Below, in pieces: positions 35,091-49,200 of a DNA stretch of 64,000 bases. The stretch spans positions 55,828,773 through 55,892,772 of the forward strand of contig OW804095.1 in assembly GCA_942159475.1 (NCBI GenBank). Direction: 5' to 3'. Origin of the DNA: Sthenelais limicola (Eukaryota; Annelida; Polychaeta; Phyllodocida; Sigalionidae). The notes beneath the pieces are model-generated. The model was not told the DNA's origin. It did no database searches and worked only from the letters and a program-made list of their open reading frames with translations. A program made the position numbers and the translations under genes. How positions within the stretch are numbered: position 1 is the first letter of the stretch; each line of letters begins with the position of its first letter.

Positions 35091-35165
35091 AACTGTTAAT
35101 AGTAAACTACTGTAACCATTAACAGTAATAACAAAAACTGTTACCTGTATATGTCACTGTTACTT
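35091..35165. promoter_or_regulatory. Cluster of MYB-like ACTGTTA sites
   Basis: AACTGTTAA (35091), its inverse TTAACAGTAA (about 35119), AACTGTTAC (35137) and CACTGTTAC (about 35155) fall within 75 bp. Most carry the MYB core AACTG or its reverse. It could also be an eroded repeat. Confidence 0.3.
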
Positions 35166-38100
35166 GGTGCTTAAAATTGCTGCAGCGAATAAGAATATCA
35201 TTGCGCTACTACGCCAGAAGTTGAGGGAATGCTATAATTGTATATATATAAGGCATACAAATATCATGTGCGAATAAATAGAAACAATGCGCACATTGCT
35301 TGTCGGCACCCTTTACCATGATTGGCGGCAGTCCCTTTAATCAAATCTCAGAGAAGCTGTCCTGTTGCTGTGTAAGATATCCCCTATGAGCAGCAAGATG
35401 GGGACGCTTGTCGAAGGCAAATTCACTGCGATGGAGGGGATCTTCCTTTCACTGATTTCACTTTATTCTTATTTAATGTGAGAGGAGATAACATCGCTTT
35501 CCTTTCAGCGAGAGGAAGGATGATTATTGTTTTAGATGCAGCGCTAAAATATTTACCTGCTCTCTAAATGCAGACGCTATCATCCCAAATCCTTAAAGCT
35601 ATATCTAAAAATGGAAAACCGCTTTTTCAACTTGACTTTTATATGACTTTCACATTAGTGCCACTCAGAGTGATACGCCATGCATCGGCTAGTAATGAAA
35701 GCGTTAAAACGCATTAGCTGGCTATGAGAAGAGCACTAGAACTATCTATTTCTAGATGGACTCCATTCCCCCTTCTTAATAATAGATCCACGAGTATCTG
35801 TAGTCATATAAAAGGTAGCGCCATTTACGGGCCCACAATGGCTTTGTCACATAGACTATTAGAGTGATACTCAAGGGTCCGTCGCTGTGCTAGTTCTCCG
35901 TGGCTAGAGCATTAAACATCTCATAGTGTCTGAATTTACAACATCAATATGATATTATAGGCTATATGAAATGGAGATCAAGAGTCTTTCATCACTTTCT
36001 GGCCGATCAAATAGTTCATGGAATGAAAGAAACACAGCTCTGAAATATATTAGATTGTTTCAGTTTAAACTATAGCCATGTGATAAATCATGTTTTTATT
36101 TAAGAGTACTTCGAGCAAATAACCTTATTAAGATATACCAATAAGAGGCTGTTACATAGTATCTTACCATCTGAACTCTCTGTACATGTATTTATTCCCA
36201 ACAATTATAATTTACTCCACCATTTATGCTAAATATGGATTCCATGGCCTTTGACCTTGACACTTAACATGATGACTAAAGAGGTAGATTTTTATATTTG
36301 CCCAAGATGCCACAACCAAGCGTAAAATCCGCTAAAGTATATTGCAATCTGACAACCAGCTTGTGTTAAAGCTAATAAGTCTCTCTGCTTTATCTCTTAA
36401 TGTTGTTCGGAAAGATGGCTGTCTCCATGAGAGGTGTTCTAATCTGAAAAATGTCCATTTCATTACTTTGTCACTAGTAATCGCAGGCTAATGAGAATAC
36501 CCACCTACCTATTACTGCCTAGTGCAATATCAATTATCTAAATTGCTACCAGATAATATTAATGGAATAACATGGTTTTGTTTCACGCTTTTGTCATTGG
36601 TCTCAGCTACGGTGTAGCTTGGACTATTTTAAGCTGCTAGATATGACTGGCTTCAGTTTGTGACACTGCCTCATTCATTTGGTGGCGATCTGCAATGCTT
36701 CAGATCCAATTCCAAAAGAATGTTAATCCCTCTCATAATATTTTAATTCCCTTATTGTCCCCATGTTCCTTTATTCAAGGAAGCAATCCCACAGCTAGCC
36801 ATGCATATTAGAGATGTTTATATTTGCGGATGTGCAAGATCGACACCTGATTCCAAATGCACACACGTAGATGATGTATTTATAAACATTTATAAACGGG
36901 TCCATGCTGAAAAAATGTACGCCTTCTCTTTCAAGTCAAGAAACTATATTACCAAACATATGTTAAATTAGGAGTGAGTGAATTGTTATATGCATGCCAA
37001 TCTACAACAAGGTGAAAATACAGTTCATCAGGCCAGGAAGTATGAAAGATTTCCCCTGGTAATTCAAAGGGAAGATGCAGGTGGTAATATAACAATGGCA
37101 TCGCAAGTAGAGCGCTAGCCCCTATATCACTACCACCTCTCACAGCGTTGGGGACAATTAATATATCAGGGACACTTGGCATGGATCCCCATTGGCTTGT
37201 CCTGAAGTTTAGTCGACAGCCCTCCCCCTTTTGGGAGACGTAGGAAGTGTTCGCCCCCAATATATTGTTTGTGTTATACATGTCCACTTTTATGGCAGCA
37301 TTTCATTAATGTATAGGACCATTTACACCCATTACCCATGCATTTCAATTGAGTTAGTGCTGATAATGATAGTCCGTTCACCCAAGTTGAAGAGTTTTCT
37401 CATGATTAATGATACCTATCAGCGTAAGGCCTAGAGCAAAAAGAAGAAGAAAGAAGACATCTCATTGTTTGCGATTAGGAGAGATCCAACATGTAGGTAT
37501 AAACTCTCAAAGAAGCCCCTTTCTGAATATCCACATCTACTGAAAATAGAATTTTATATCATGGATGAGGCTCAGGTTAATTGGGGAAAGACTATGGCCA
37601 ATTCAGTGGACTGAGGGGACATTGGGGTTATCCAACATCGATGATTAACTCGCAGCGCATGGCATAGTTTGGAGGGTAGCTACAGCACACTTAGGCGGGA
37701 AGGAAGGTGTTGGTGCAGACAAAGTGCACAGGTTTATGACACATTCATTGCTCCTAAGCGGCTGAATCTAGTCGCCTGATGCATAGGTTCACGCAATCCA
37801 TCAACTAAAACTCCCAGGCCAAGATTGGTACTGCTTTAGAGAACACTGACAATATAACCAAAACCAAAAGCCGCCGAAAACTTCAATCAAATCTTCGTAG
37901 GCAATCTTATTTTAGTTCACACTGCTACAGATATTCATCATAATCTAATTTAACTAACTTACCCGTGACGGTAGAATCAGTTTTGTCCAAAACATATATT
38001 GCTGTTATTTGTCAATACTTGGTACTATAATATAAAGCACCCTTATTGTTCTAGCTTGCTTGATGTAGTAACATTCAATATCATTCCTCCCCATTTAAGC

Positions 38101-38252
38101 TTCCATTCCAATTCCCAAAAGCCATGTGAACTTAAAGTTGTTAAACTGTCTTTTCTTGTGAACAGGGTTTTAATTCTGCTTTGCCAATGTAATTTTTCAT
38201 CAGGTGTGTCTGCCTCCAAACCTTCGACATATAAAACCAGTCTGTATCGTTT

Positions 38253-38321
38253 CTAGATCCAGGTGGACTTATATTAGCCGAGTGTAGCGTCTTTACATTT
38301 TACCACTGAGCCTTCAGGCGC
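38253..38321 (-). mobile_element. Possible tRNA-derived SINE head
   Basis: The minus strand reads GCGCCTGAAGGCTCAGTGGT (38321-38302), close to a tRNA 5' end plus A-box as found in many SINEs. About 45 bases further on, only a decayed B-box-like GGATCTAGAAA is present. No flanking duplication or tail is seen. Confidence 0.2.
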
Positions 38322-39612
38322 GAAGGACTCCATGGATACCCCAGGGTGTATAGTATAATTCTGGTTTGACAAAAGAATAAGCCTCATAGGAACCCCTATA
38401 CCTACTTTGTGCCTCTTCCACTCTTTCTCCTCCCACTTCTCATATGGGCCTGTGCACCCCACTCTTAATGTGCAATCTCAAATAAATACGAGCAAGCCTC
38501 TGGGCAAACCTTGTGTCGCACTAAGAAGCAACTTAACCTTAGGGACTTCATGTTATAAAAAGCCAAGTAGAGAAGAGAAAGGCGGTGTATAGACAAGTTG
38601 TCTGAATGTTCGGTCCCAGGCGACACCGGTAACTGATGCTTCCCACTGGATTTGGGTAGATGGGATGTAAGGCCACTATAGTTGGGTATTCTATATAATA
38701 TAGTGCATACAACTCCATTATTTGCCATCAAAAGGCTCCAAAGGAATCCACATCACTATATTATATTGAAAAATGGTTAAACTACTTCATCAAAATTATA
38801 TTAAAACATTTTAAGATCTTTGGAAGGTTTCCTGTCTGTTCCTAAAGAAAATAGTGTCAAACTAACTGACAAAAAATAATCAATGACAGCGAAGCAAAGA
38901 CTTTGTGAGGTAAAGGAAATGTATCCTATGTACGTAATAATTAAATGATTACTACTGCGTCACCCTTTCCTCTTTGTTATCGATCAAATAAATCTGACAA
39001 ATATCCCACTATTTTCTTGCCATACTTGATTTTGGAGGCTGGCTGTATTCCCATATCCTACATTCATCCTTCCCTTGCTTTCCCACTTGTGTCATCGATA
39101 CCCTAGTCATCCCCTGTTGTCTCATTCCTCCAGTACTCCACATACACAAAGTTATCGCATGTTGGGTTTATTTAACAAATCGTTGAACAAGTAACGGTGA
39201 CAGTTATCGGTACCAGTCCTTCATATTACTGTCAGGGGTTACAGTTTTTTGTAATCCTTTATTTATTCTGGTGTTATAAAAGTAGTTAGGCTCATGCCAT
39301 TCCTCCTAATATTCCAGGGCGGGGTAGATACCCTGTCTCCACCCTGTCTCCCCCTGGTCCCAGATACAGTAGTAATATTATATTGGTAGCAATGCTAACT
39401 GTCTGCTTTAATGTGATGTAGAATTACAATTTTATAAAAGACTTAGATATGTTCATGTGATCCTTTAGAGAAATACAAATAAAATGATTGTATATTTTAT
39501 GTTTGTATTGATACATTGATTTTCCTGTCAATAGTTGATAATGCATCTAATGTGCAGGGACTGTAGTACTGTATTACGATGGAAAAAAAAGGTGACACAG
39601 AAACAGATATAA
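38322..39612. other. Unique A+T-rich DNA, nothing recognised
   Basis: No repeats or convincing sites; it ends at the Helitron-like left terminus. Confidence 0.35.
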
Positions 39613-40379
39613 TCTAATATATAAAGCTCAAGAAGGTTTTTTTTACGGTTATGTTCTTGGAATCTATTATGTTAACAACCGTTTTTCTGCTCTGTACAGT
39701 TCTGTTGTCCCTATCCAGAGGACAATATATGTGGTTTGTGAAATTATCCAGGGTGAAAATGTGATTTTGAGGCCCTTTTTTAATCAGAATCTTTACACTC
39801 TATTTATAGACTGGGAAAGCCCCTGTTGGGAATTAGAAGAGATTGAGGTCATGCCTTTATGTCCCACCGTCCTCGGCATAGTGGGATTCCCTAGCAATGC
39901 GTCCTGGGGAGGGGGAGAGTGAGGAAAAAGAGAGTGGGAGGTGAGTGGGAGGTGAGGGGGAGGTGAGGGGGAGGTGAGGGGAGAGAGATCAGAGATCAGA
40001 GGAGGAGGAGGAGAGAGCTAAGAAGCAGAGAGAGAGGGTGGGAGAAATTAGATAGGGAGAGGGAGAATATGATAGAGAGAAGAGGGGGAGGGGGAGAGAA
40101 ACACGGGAAGGAGAGGGAGGGAGAGGGAAGGAGAGGGAGGGAGAGGGAGGGAGAGGGAGGGAGGGAGAGGGGGAGAGGGAGGGAGAGGGAGAGAATGAAC
40201 AAAGTGGAGGGACAGGGTGGGGAAGTCGGATAGAGTGAAAGACAAGAGGATAGAGCTAGAAAAGGGGGAGAGAGAATAGGGCAGGGGAGAGGAGAAGGTG
40301 GGTAGGGACAGGGAGAGAGAGGGGAGAGGCAGGGAGAGAGGAGGGGAGAGAGAGTGAGTTTGGACGGGCACTTTGCTAG
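39613..40379 (+). mobile_element. Non-autonomous Helitron-like element
   Basis: The left end is TCTAATATATAAAGCTCAAG, like the TC-plus-TATATAAA start of animal Helitrons, preceded by host A. The right end is GGGCACTTTGCTAG followed by host T; CTAG endings and insertion between A and T are Helitron hallmarks. The interior has about 290 bp of unique sequence and then 450 bp of polypurine repeats. No Rep/helicase coding is present. The usual subterminal 3' hairpin is not clear, probably eroded, which is the main weakness. Confidence 0.55.
39905..40360. repeat. Polypurine tract inside the Helitron-like element
   Basis: G and A only for long stretches, with local 12-bp periodicity (GGGAGGTGAGGG copies around 39940-39985, GAGAGGGAGGGA copies around 40110-40190). 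Minus-strand Ser/Pro/Leu-rich frames across it are artefacts. Confidence 0.85.
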
Positions 40380-43300
40380 TTATACATAAGAATAAAAGAA
40401 AATATGTATACAAGGATGAAATTTAATAATGATGATCAGGGATGAGATGACACCAGCAGTTTGATTTAAAGAGCTTACACTGACAGTAAATAAGTCAGCT
40501 TTCCCGGTTCAGGCAACGCTCGTGGTGATTTATCATGCTACTAAAATTGTGTCAAATAGATACAATCTTTCGCCGTCAATCACAGAATGGAGACCACGCC
40601 CATTCATTTGCTAATTGTCCCAATATTTGTGATCTATTGTCCAACTGGTTAATGGCTCACAAATTAGAACAGTGGATGGATGCCTCCACCGCCATCAATT
40701 GTGGTGCTTCAAATATGTTCCTTGAGTCACCGAGCTGCTTTAATCAAAATCGATGTATTAATGGACTGGTTCAATTAAGATATGGAAATCTTTGGATACA
40801 ATATAGAGCGACGATAAGAGGCGAGAAGTATGCTCTCACAGTAGCATGCAGCATACTTTGAATGGGTATTTTTGTATTTATACTTTTGCTAAATTTGATT
40901 AAGTCACGGGTTTCGGTTCTCAGTATCCCATACTAATTCAAAATGCCTTTATTGAGGAATCAGTGAAATATAGATAAAAGTATACATTCCATGTGTCATG
41001 AAATTGTGTCCCAAATAACCCCATTATGCTTCATTTAACATTGACCCCTTGGTATCTAGGATAACAATGATTGATTAGTCTTCCAACGCACACATCGAAA
41101 CGATGAATACATTGTATAACCTTAACATGTTCAAACATATGGTTCAATGTTTCTTCTTAACAAGCCTGCAACCCTCAAAGCATCATGAAGTTGAGGCATT
41201 CTGCCCAGGGCCTTATCTAGCGGGTGATCATCAACTGTAATCCACATAATTTTACTGTGCCCTCAAATGTTCCACATTAGTTGTCAGTTCAAGAGGAAAG
41301 GAGATTAATTTAATCTGTACAGCCACAAGGTTAATGATGGTATCAAACCTTGTCAGGAAAATGTGCAGGGTCTGTGAGTTACCCACATTACGGAAATACC
41401 TTCCATAGATGCATCGTCTGTCATGGGATGCTCATTTATGTCCCAATGAATATATCAGACAAGCAATTGAACGAGGATGAGGTAGTCCAGCCTCCTTGGA
41501 TTTTTATTAAAACCGGTCTGCGCAATCTGTATCTCGCCACTGACAATGGCTGTGGAAGTGTATGGTTTTAATTAGAATTTGGCGAGCGCTTAAAGAGAGT
41601 ACGCTGCCTTTTGATAAGCATTTGCAGGCAAATAGCCATCGTCCTTGCTCGTAAATGAAAACCATTTTAATATCTGCAAATTCTTGTCTCTGGATGAAAA
41701 ACTAAATATTCCTTGCCTCTCTTTTGTCCATGATATATAATAAGCTTCTTACATACTTGCTGGTATATTAATTAGGGACGAATAGAATTCTTTGCAGTTA
41801 TTTTGAGTCACCTCATATAGATAAATAGATTGAATGATAGACAGATAGATGGATAAATGTTTTATTACATCCAAAACCAGGTAGCGCACATCCTGAAATA
41901 TAATGTCAGGTTGGCCAGTGTATTCCCCTGATATATTATGAATTTATTATGTTATTCAAAGAAAGCGTACATCTCTTATACAGTAAAGACTCATCCATTT
42001 GCAAACTAGGTCGAAACCTGATACATAATAGAAATCGTCAGTTTTATAGTGCCATCATCAGTATTATAGAGAATTCAAATCTATTACTCGAGGGAAATCT
42101 TAATCCTCAATTCACTCCATTTCCTCCATGGGATGAAAAATCATTTATTTGAGATAAAGAAAAATGCTTTATTACCAAGCCGATACAAAAGCATATTAAT
42201 TTCCGAGATTTCACTTCAAGCCTATTCTCTGGTGAACTGGGTAAATGATGACTACAAATTTCTATTCCAGGGTGATGGATGAGGTAGAATGATAAAATGT
42301 AGACAAGCAATTGGGTACACTCTTTACAGATGCGCACTCCTGAATTTCTCTTGAATTATTGCCTCTTGAACAACCATTCATCATATTCTGGGAAGAAAAC
42401 AGAGTTGGAATGCACAATCTGTCTATTGTTTGACTCATAAAACATGAGAAGTTGATACTATATTCGGATGTAAAAAGGCGAGGTAAGACTAAAGCCAGTG
42501 GTCCACTGGGCAGACTAAGGACTGTTGGACCGCTGACAATGGCTTGTGCCTTTAATTCAAGGTCCTCAGAATTTGCCACTTCTGATGCTCAGTCAGATTA
42601 TGTTACATATGCAGTATTCTAACATTCATTTAAAATATAGTAATTGATCTAGGCTTACAGTCCAACATTAGGATTTAATAACTTAAATAAAACCATCTTA
42701 GATATTACCTGATAATAGAATTGTGAAATACATCCATAAAAAATTCAAACCAGTGGCAGCTGTATGAAAAGTCACTGTTTAAATGACATTATGCCCATGT
42801 CTGATTTCCATTTGTGTTACAAATATATTACTGCCTTAAATGTCTTGGAGTAATAACCACCTGAGGTAGAGATTAAAAGTCATATTATAACACAAAAAGT
42901 AACTCCCCTAATTTGAAGAGTTATAAAGGGTAGCCAAGCAGAACCGCGAAAACATGTGGCTTCATGAACAGTGAAGAGACTGTGCTGATTTTCTGGGTTT
43001 TTTTCAACAGTAAAAATGCCATCACGACGGCTCCTTTATAAATCAAAAGATACCACAATGTGTATAGTTTTGTAAGAAGGCCAACCTAAGCATTGCTTGG
43101 AAATTATTTAATTATATATGGCTTACCCTAACGAAATGGGTCGATTTTAGATGTATATATGTGGTGCTATAATATAGACCATACAAACAAACAGCTTTTC
43201 CCTATACTACTCACACTACGTATGAAGGTATAGGGTCTAGAGCATTGTACCTTGCGCTGTTTATGCTGTCTATCACAAGCGAATGCCATAATATAATGTC

Positions 43301-46178
43301 TTAAGTCAAAACTCATAAGAGCTGTCCGAGGAGTCCTCTACCCTATACTAAATTGGGCTTTCTTCAACGATGTAGGCCTATTGTTGTGGTCAGCCAGGCC
43401 TTTAACAACACTTTTTAGTTGTATTTACATCGAGTGCTCAATTTCCAGGTAAACTAAATCCTCACTTCCGGTAACCATGTGATACAGTCTTTATTACCCG
43501 CTGTTTGGGGTATGTACGCCAATGCTGTATCCTATGGCATTCCATATAACCTGCAAGAAAGGGATAATAACGCTGAAATGCAACTTTAATTGCTGATATT
43601 TAAACAGCTTTATTTCCGAGGAGGCGAATGATGACCCACATACCTTTAAATAGGAATGCGACTGCTGGCGAAATTATGTGTGATCTGTGACATATGTGTG
43701 GTGTGGTTCGAAACACATCGAAAAGTTGATGTGAAATGTGAGATATATTATGCAAAGCAAATAATGATATCATCCTCATTTTACCCGTTCAAAAGGTTAT
43801 GAGTTGAAAAGAAGATATGTACACGAATGCCAATGGTTTCCGACGTCATTTCTTGTCAGGATGTGCTTTTCGTGTCTTTGTATCTCTCTTCACATTCTCA
43901 TTGAGTTGGTCATGTATCTCCCATGTTCTCAGTCACGAGGCAAGATGTATGGTTTGGTAATCCTGCTCATCAGGCCATATTTGGCGCAGGCCATACGCAA
44001 ACATACTGGGAATGTGGGTCAATATGCTACGTGATGTTTTCTTGTTTGTGACCCCATGACCCGGAGCCTGCTTTTGCTCAAAATCCAAGTAAAGGAGTGA
44101 CGTTTTAAAGTGTGTTTCGGTGTCCATGCAAGATTCTCTTTATCTTATCTTTTGTATTCTCGGAGAACTTGTTTGGAAAGAAATGGACTTCACTCTTCTG
44201 GTTATGAATTCTCTCCTTTAGGAAAGGCCATTGGCTTTCACCTACATTCCTTGGTATACATACATTTCCTTCATGACTAACCTAAAAGGAATTGTTCATT
44301 TAAAAATGACACATTTCTTGTTTGTATTAATTAAAGCGGGGGATTGCAGAATATAAAAACTTGTTGTTAAGAGGGAGATGCCGGTATGGACAAGCAATGA
44401 ACAAGCAATTGAAGTCCACACATCATTCCTCTCTGATGTGCAAGTTGTCAGTCATAGATCTGCCCTTCTAGAATTCCCTCACTTAGTGTATCTAACGTGC
44501 AAGTTGCATGAGAAATATATTATTCAAGTGCCTATTTCCTGACAGCTTTCTCTCCGTCGCTACCGATTGCCAACTGCGTATTCCTCTGTGCATCATTGTA
44601 GATTTTGTGGTACATCATTTTAAATTTTGTTCCCGTACACCTACACTATTGACTGTACATGTGTTCTGTGTTTTAAGACGTCTGTGTAGTGACTATAGAA
44701 GACAGTTATCTCATTTTTTTAAATAAATTTTATTGGAGCCATTTTCAATACATGATAATCTCATGGGAATCCAGTGAAAACAAATCGAAACAGGTATGCT
44801 AGTGGACATTATTGTCAATTTAGATTAGCTTTTAACAATCATTCTATCTGTTTCCACGTCAACAACTTTTGTATCTATCTTACATCCAATGTAAGGTCTA
44901 CTAAATATCTAGTCTAAACCTATCAAGTCCTGAAATCTGGATAAATGCGAGGGGAATCAAGATGTTCTCATATTTAATGAAGAGAAAGTGGAGGCAACTT
45001 GTCTGCGGAGATTGCTATAAATGTTTGCTGGTGATCCCCTCTTCTCATTCCAGCAACTTAGCACTGAGTCTGTGGATAACTAGATGAAGTATAATGATGG
45101 ACCATCTCGGAGCTCCCCAGAGGAAGGCGAGTTTCCTGAGTTTATACTTAGAAAGTGTCACTTTCACTTGAAAGAGCTGCATTTGTCCATTACTTGGTAC
45201 AGAACTAGGCCGTTGATTTATAACATTATTCATGCAGTACCAAAACATGAAAACCTAGAGATATAATTTCTGAATTTTCGGTAGTGATTATAGGTATATC
45301 TGAACAAAGGACATGAAAAATGTCAAATAAGTTGGAATGACCTCCAACTCTCTAACTTGTGAATATAGCACTTGGTCTATGGGATGACATTCAGGGTCGA
45401 AAGAAGAATGTATTCAGTTTAGGTATGTACTATATATATAATATATGGTGAAGAGAAAGGAACTAACCCTCACTATTTAAAACAATCGCATTATACAAAC
45501 CGAATGGTACATAGAACAACATTATAATTATATGTAGTGTATTTGTTTTCTCTTGCCATGGTCAAAGGCAACTTTGCTTATACTACTTACATGTTTTAAC
45601 GATACTCTTAGTCTGCGTACGCGGTACGTCCTTACTGTATTTTGCCACCAGATGGAGTGTCTGTTCATCAACCTGCTTTTCAATTACTTGCTCTACTACT
45701 GTTTACCATTTTATATCAACACCAATTCGTTTTCTTTTCTCCTCCTCATTAATAACCAGGGTCATTGCATATATATACAAAGAGCGTAAATATAATGTAT
45801 CTAAGCTGTTTGATATATATGTACATGTATATATTTCTATATATCCAGTACCTGCGTCAGTGCCTGAATTTGCCTCGAAGAGTATAGTGCGAGAACATTA
45901 GATTTTGCTCTTCTTAATATACTAGTTGGAATTGGATTCGAATCCCTGAATATTTTCTACAGTTGCGAAGGGCGTTTTTCTCGAATAATGTATGGCTTCC
46001 AGAAGAAAATGAAAATGTAGATAAGGATATGGCCTATGAGATATATTACCTGCTTCCTATGGGGAGAAGGTTTGGGGCTAGACCTCAAACAGCCCTAGTA
46101 TATAGATGGGCCGTGGGTCTTGCAGCGCAATTGCCACTTTGTCACCCATCCACTCTGCTGCTGTCTGTTCTTATTTAT
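40380..46178. other. Repeat-poor unique DNA, possible regulatory desert
   Basis: About 5.8 kb without transposon ends. The block 40530-40860 is motif-dense (GCTAATTG, TTAATGG, AATCAAAATCGAT, CAATTAAG) and open in one frame for 108 codons without a recognisable domain. A degenerate GATA/AGAT microsatellite lies near 41818-41860. An 8-bp stem hairpin CCCTATAC..GTATAGGG is near 43200. Confidence 0.3.
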
Positions 46179-46282
46179 TAACGTCACAAACGCACATCCT
46201 CGTTCCATTATTTTGTCATCGTGACGTGAGGGTAACGTCGCTATTCCAATATGGTGTTGCTGTGACGTGTGCGATGACGTGA
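46179..46282. promoter_or_regulatory. Cluster of CRE/ATF-like TGACGTG sites
   Basis: TAACGTCAC (about 46179), TGACGTGA (46222-46229), TAACGTCG (about 46233), TGACGTGT (46263-46270) and TGACGTGA (46275-46282) lie within 105 bp. TGACGTG is the shared core of CREB/ATF and ATF6/XBP1-type sites. The surrounding 100 bp is CpG-richer than its flanks. A promoter or enhancer is plausible, although no adjoining exon is seen. Confidence 0.4.
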
Positions 46283-49200
46283 AGGAACGCTGCTTTCATG
46301 AAATGACGGCCTGAGACAATGATCTGTAATCTATCTCGTCACCTGGGCTCCTCACTTCCGCTAGCGTATGATGCTCCAATGTTCCCCTTTGTAATCAAAC
46401 ATTTAGCCGAACCCTCTCACAAGGGAGATCGCCAACTGTGCGTTGCAGAGTTTTGAACGTCAATGACAACCCAGCACCGAGAAATGACATGAAGCGGTTC
46501 CAATAATCTCTGAATCGGGGCCAGGAAATAACAGCTAGATATGAAGAGGGACCCTCATCCAAATGGCTGAATATTTTAGCATTAGTAAACTGTTTGAAAA
46601 GCCCACATTCAACATAAAACTCAGTCAATACTGTAGTCTACATTAACTTAGATCCAACTTCCTTTAATACCCTATGGATATATATTCGTAGGCCTACGGC
46701 CTGCAGTTCGGTAGAGGAGATTATATACTTTTCGCGATGCAAACTATGGGAAGTACTCCGTTGCTCTTGAGCAGTACCAGTATCTAAGAGCCATTGCCGA
46801 AACCTCCCCTTTTTCTTGTCTGATGAATGCTGCCATACAATTGCAAGTGCTTAAAGGACGCGGTGCGCCTCCTCTGTTTTGAGGAACTGTCAGTGCTTTC
46901 CCACCAGGCCTCCTCCCTACACATTAAATTTTCATACCAAACACGGCATATCCAATTGATAAATGGCTGACCACGACCCGGCTCCTTTCTCATTTGACAA
47001 GATTGTCTCGCTGATACGTGTATACTCTTCCTTCTTTCCCCCGTCATCTATTCCTGTATTCTTCTGCCCACAGCGAATGACTGCTGTTTGTGAGCGTTGA
47101 AGACCAAGACCCTCAAAATCGATATTCAAATAACGTTGCCAATTTAGACTGTTGTGGCCATAAGAATCTGTCATGATACAAAGTACCAGAGTGCGTCCAT
47201 GGGATTCTATAGTAGTGCCCCAAAAGAAGCCATATAATCCCGAGACTCCAACCAAGCTTAGATACCGAGTCGTATAACTAACAGATTTACGACCATGTTC
47301 TCCAGTTCTGATTTCAATGATCTCCGACGCATTTTATGTGTATCATTTTAATTTTCTCGGACCTAATTAAGTAGAGGATAAAGAGATTTTTACTGACAAT
47401 ATAGTAATTGATTTCTGGTCATTAATGCATCTTGATGCTTGGATAATCCATTACCTACTGGGATTTATTTCACATTCATGGACTTGCTAGTAATCTAAGA
47501 ACCTCTTTCAAAATTTATTGATCTGAAGCGGATTGTCAAATATATAGTATATAGTCCTCCTGCGTTATCCCACTCCAAATATTGACATTTTTTAAAAAAT
47601 CTATGTTTGAGAATACTTCACATTGTCGGTATATGCACTATTTCTTGTACTTACTATGAATCAGACACAATTGCAGAAGAAGTTACACTGCGATTCATGA
47701 TCCATTTCTTAAGGAGGGGCAACCGAAATCAGGTGAATATTTCAGCTCCATATCATACGAATGAGATTTCCAAATGTACAACAAGATTAGAAACGTTGAA
47801 TTGGTAATTGTACCATTGTTAATATCTATACATGTCTGAATACCACAGCTGTCAAATGATGTGCTGGTCGAATTGTGCGAAAGCAGAGGATCGGAAAGTG
47901 GTATTTTTGCTTAGTGCCGAGTCCTCTTACACATGAAACCATCTTGATGATCTCCCGTTTAATTGCCCTCCGTTCGCATCTTAATTGGCTGATAGAATTA
48001 CAGTACAATTATCCCTCAGATACGATCTAAACTATTTCCCATTTGCTCGGCTCAGATGATGGAGCATACCGCGCTAATGATTCCTATTCAACCCAAACCA
48101 GCCAATGTCAGTTACTTTGCTTTCGCATAGATAACCGTAGATCTAATTAAAGAAATTAGCTAAATTCATTTATCATTCTTACAAGAAAACATTAGTAAGC
48201 AGACTTTCCAAGCCTGGTGATGTCCTTCTGCTCAGAAAAAGCCAAGTGGCGTCTCAGTCCTTAATCGTTTGGAATCGCCAAGTAATCAATCTTTTTTCAT
48301 GGCACAGAATGTGACTGTCAGTGACATTTTAGGAAATGTTACCTTAATTGATGGGAGTATTTCAGGTTATAACCAAATTATTGGCCAAGCCAGTGAACCT
48401 TGTAGGTACGACCTTGCCACTCCACTCCACCTACAGAACCAGCAACAACATGGGCGTGTCGGTCAATTTATGCATCGTGGGGCCATTAGAAATGCACGTA
48501 TCTCTAAAAACGACCTTGCAGACAACTCGGTTCCCCGGTCACATTGGTGGTCGTAAAATAATGGAACCAACGTGTTTCTCCTGGTAGGCCTATTAAGTTT
48601 AAATGCTGTGAATTAGCTCTGTAGTACAGACATAAATATTGATTACGTGTTTGGTGCTTGGCTCTGGGTCCTTCCATAGGAAAATAGCGCAGGGGTGGAT
48701 CTGGAGAAAAAGGTTAAAGCTGTCTTCTCTTTAATCCACATTATTTGTATTCAGGAGAAGTTTCATTCTACACCTAAATATAAACGCTTTACAAGTTTGC
48801 AGCTCGCTAACTGACCTCTCTGAGAGCTCTACAAGTTTGAGAAGAAAGTGATAAGCATTAAAACCTTCAGACATTCCCGGAGGTGTCGGGTTAGTGTTCC
48901 ACCAGAGAAGTGACCGTTTGGCTGCTGATCATTGGCGCCTTGGTGGCTTGATATTGGCCTCGCGGTAATACATCCGCCAGGAGCACCAGGTGATTACTAC
49001 ATACTTGTAATTCCTCCAGCATGCTCTTCCTGTCCACAAGGAGCATCAAAGTTCGCCGCGTACTCTCCAGCGTCCAATGACTGTGCTATATCCGAATACG
49101 AGCGATGCATGCAACAACGGGTCAGCTAAGACCAGTGAACCGCTCATTATTGCTCTTTTCATTGCTTCCTCCGGTGTTAGTGCTCATACACCATGTATAC

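Larger units (their letters stand above)
31831..38252. other. Repeat-poor unique DNA, no gene recognised
   Basis: About 6.4 kb of single-copy-looking DNA. Open frames (for example 33813-34115 and the minus frame 36949-37287) show no recognisable domain, and most lack an ATG first codon or codon-use support. Notable short sites are TTACGTAA at 34802 and a run of ACTGTTA motifs at 35091-35165. Confidence 0.3.

Noticed and set aside
38253..38321. Genuine tRNA gene
   Set aside because: Cloverleaf cannot be completed; at best it is a decayed SINE head, listed with low confidence.
43937..43998. miR-31-like start AGGCAAGATGT
   Set aside because: Match stops after 11 bases, and the possible hairpin has only five continuous pairs plus several mismatches.
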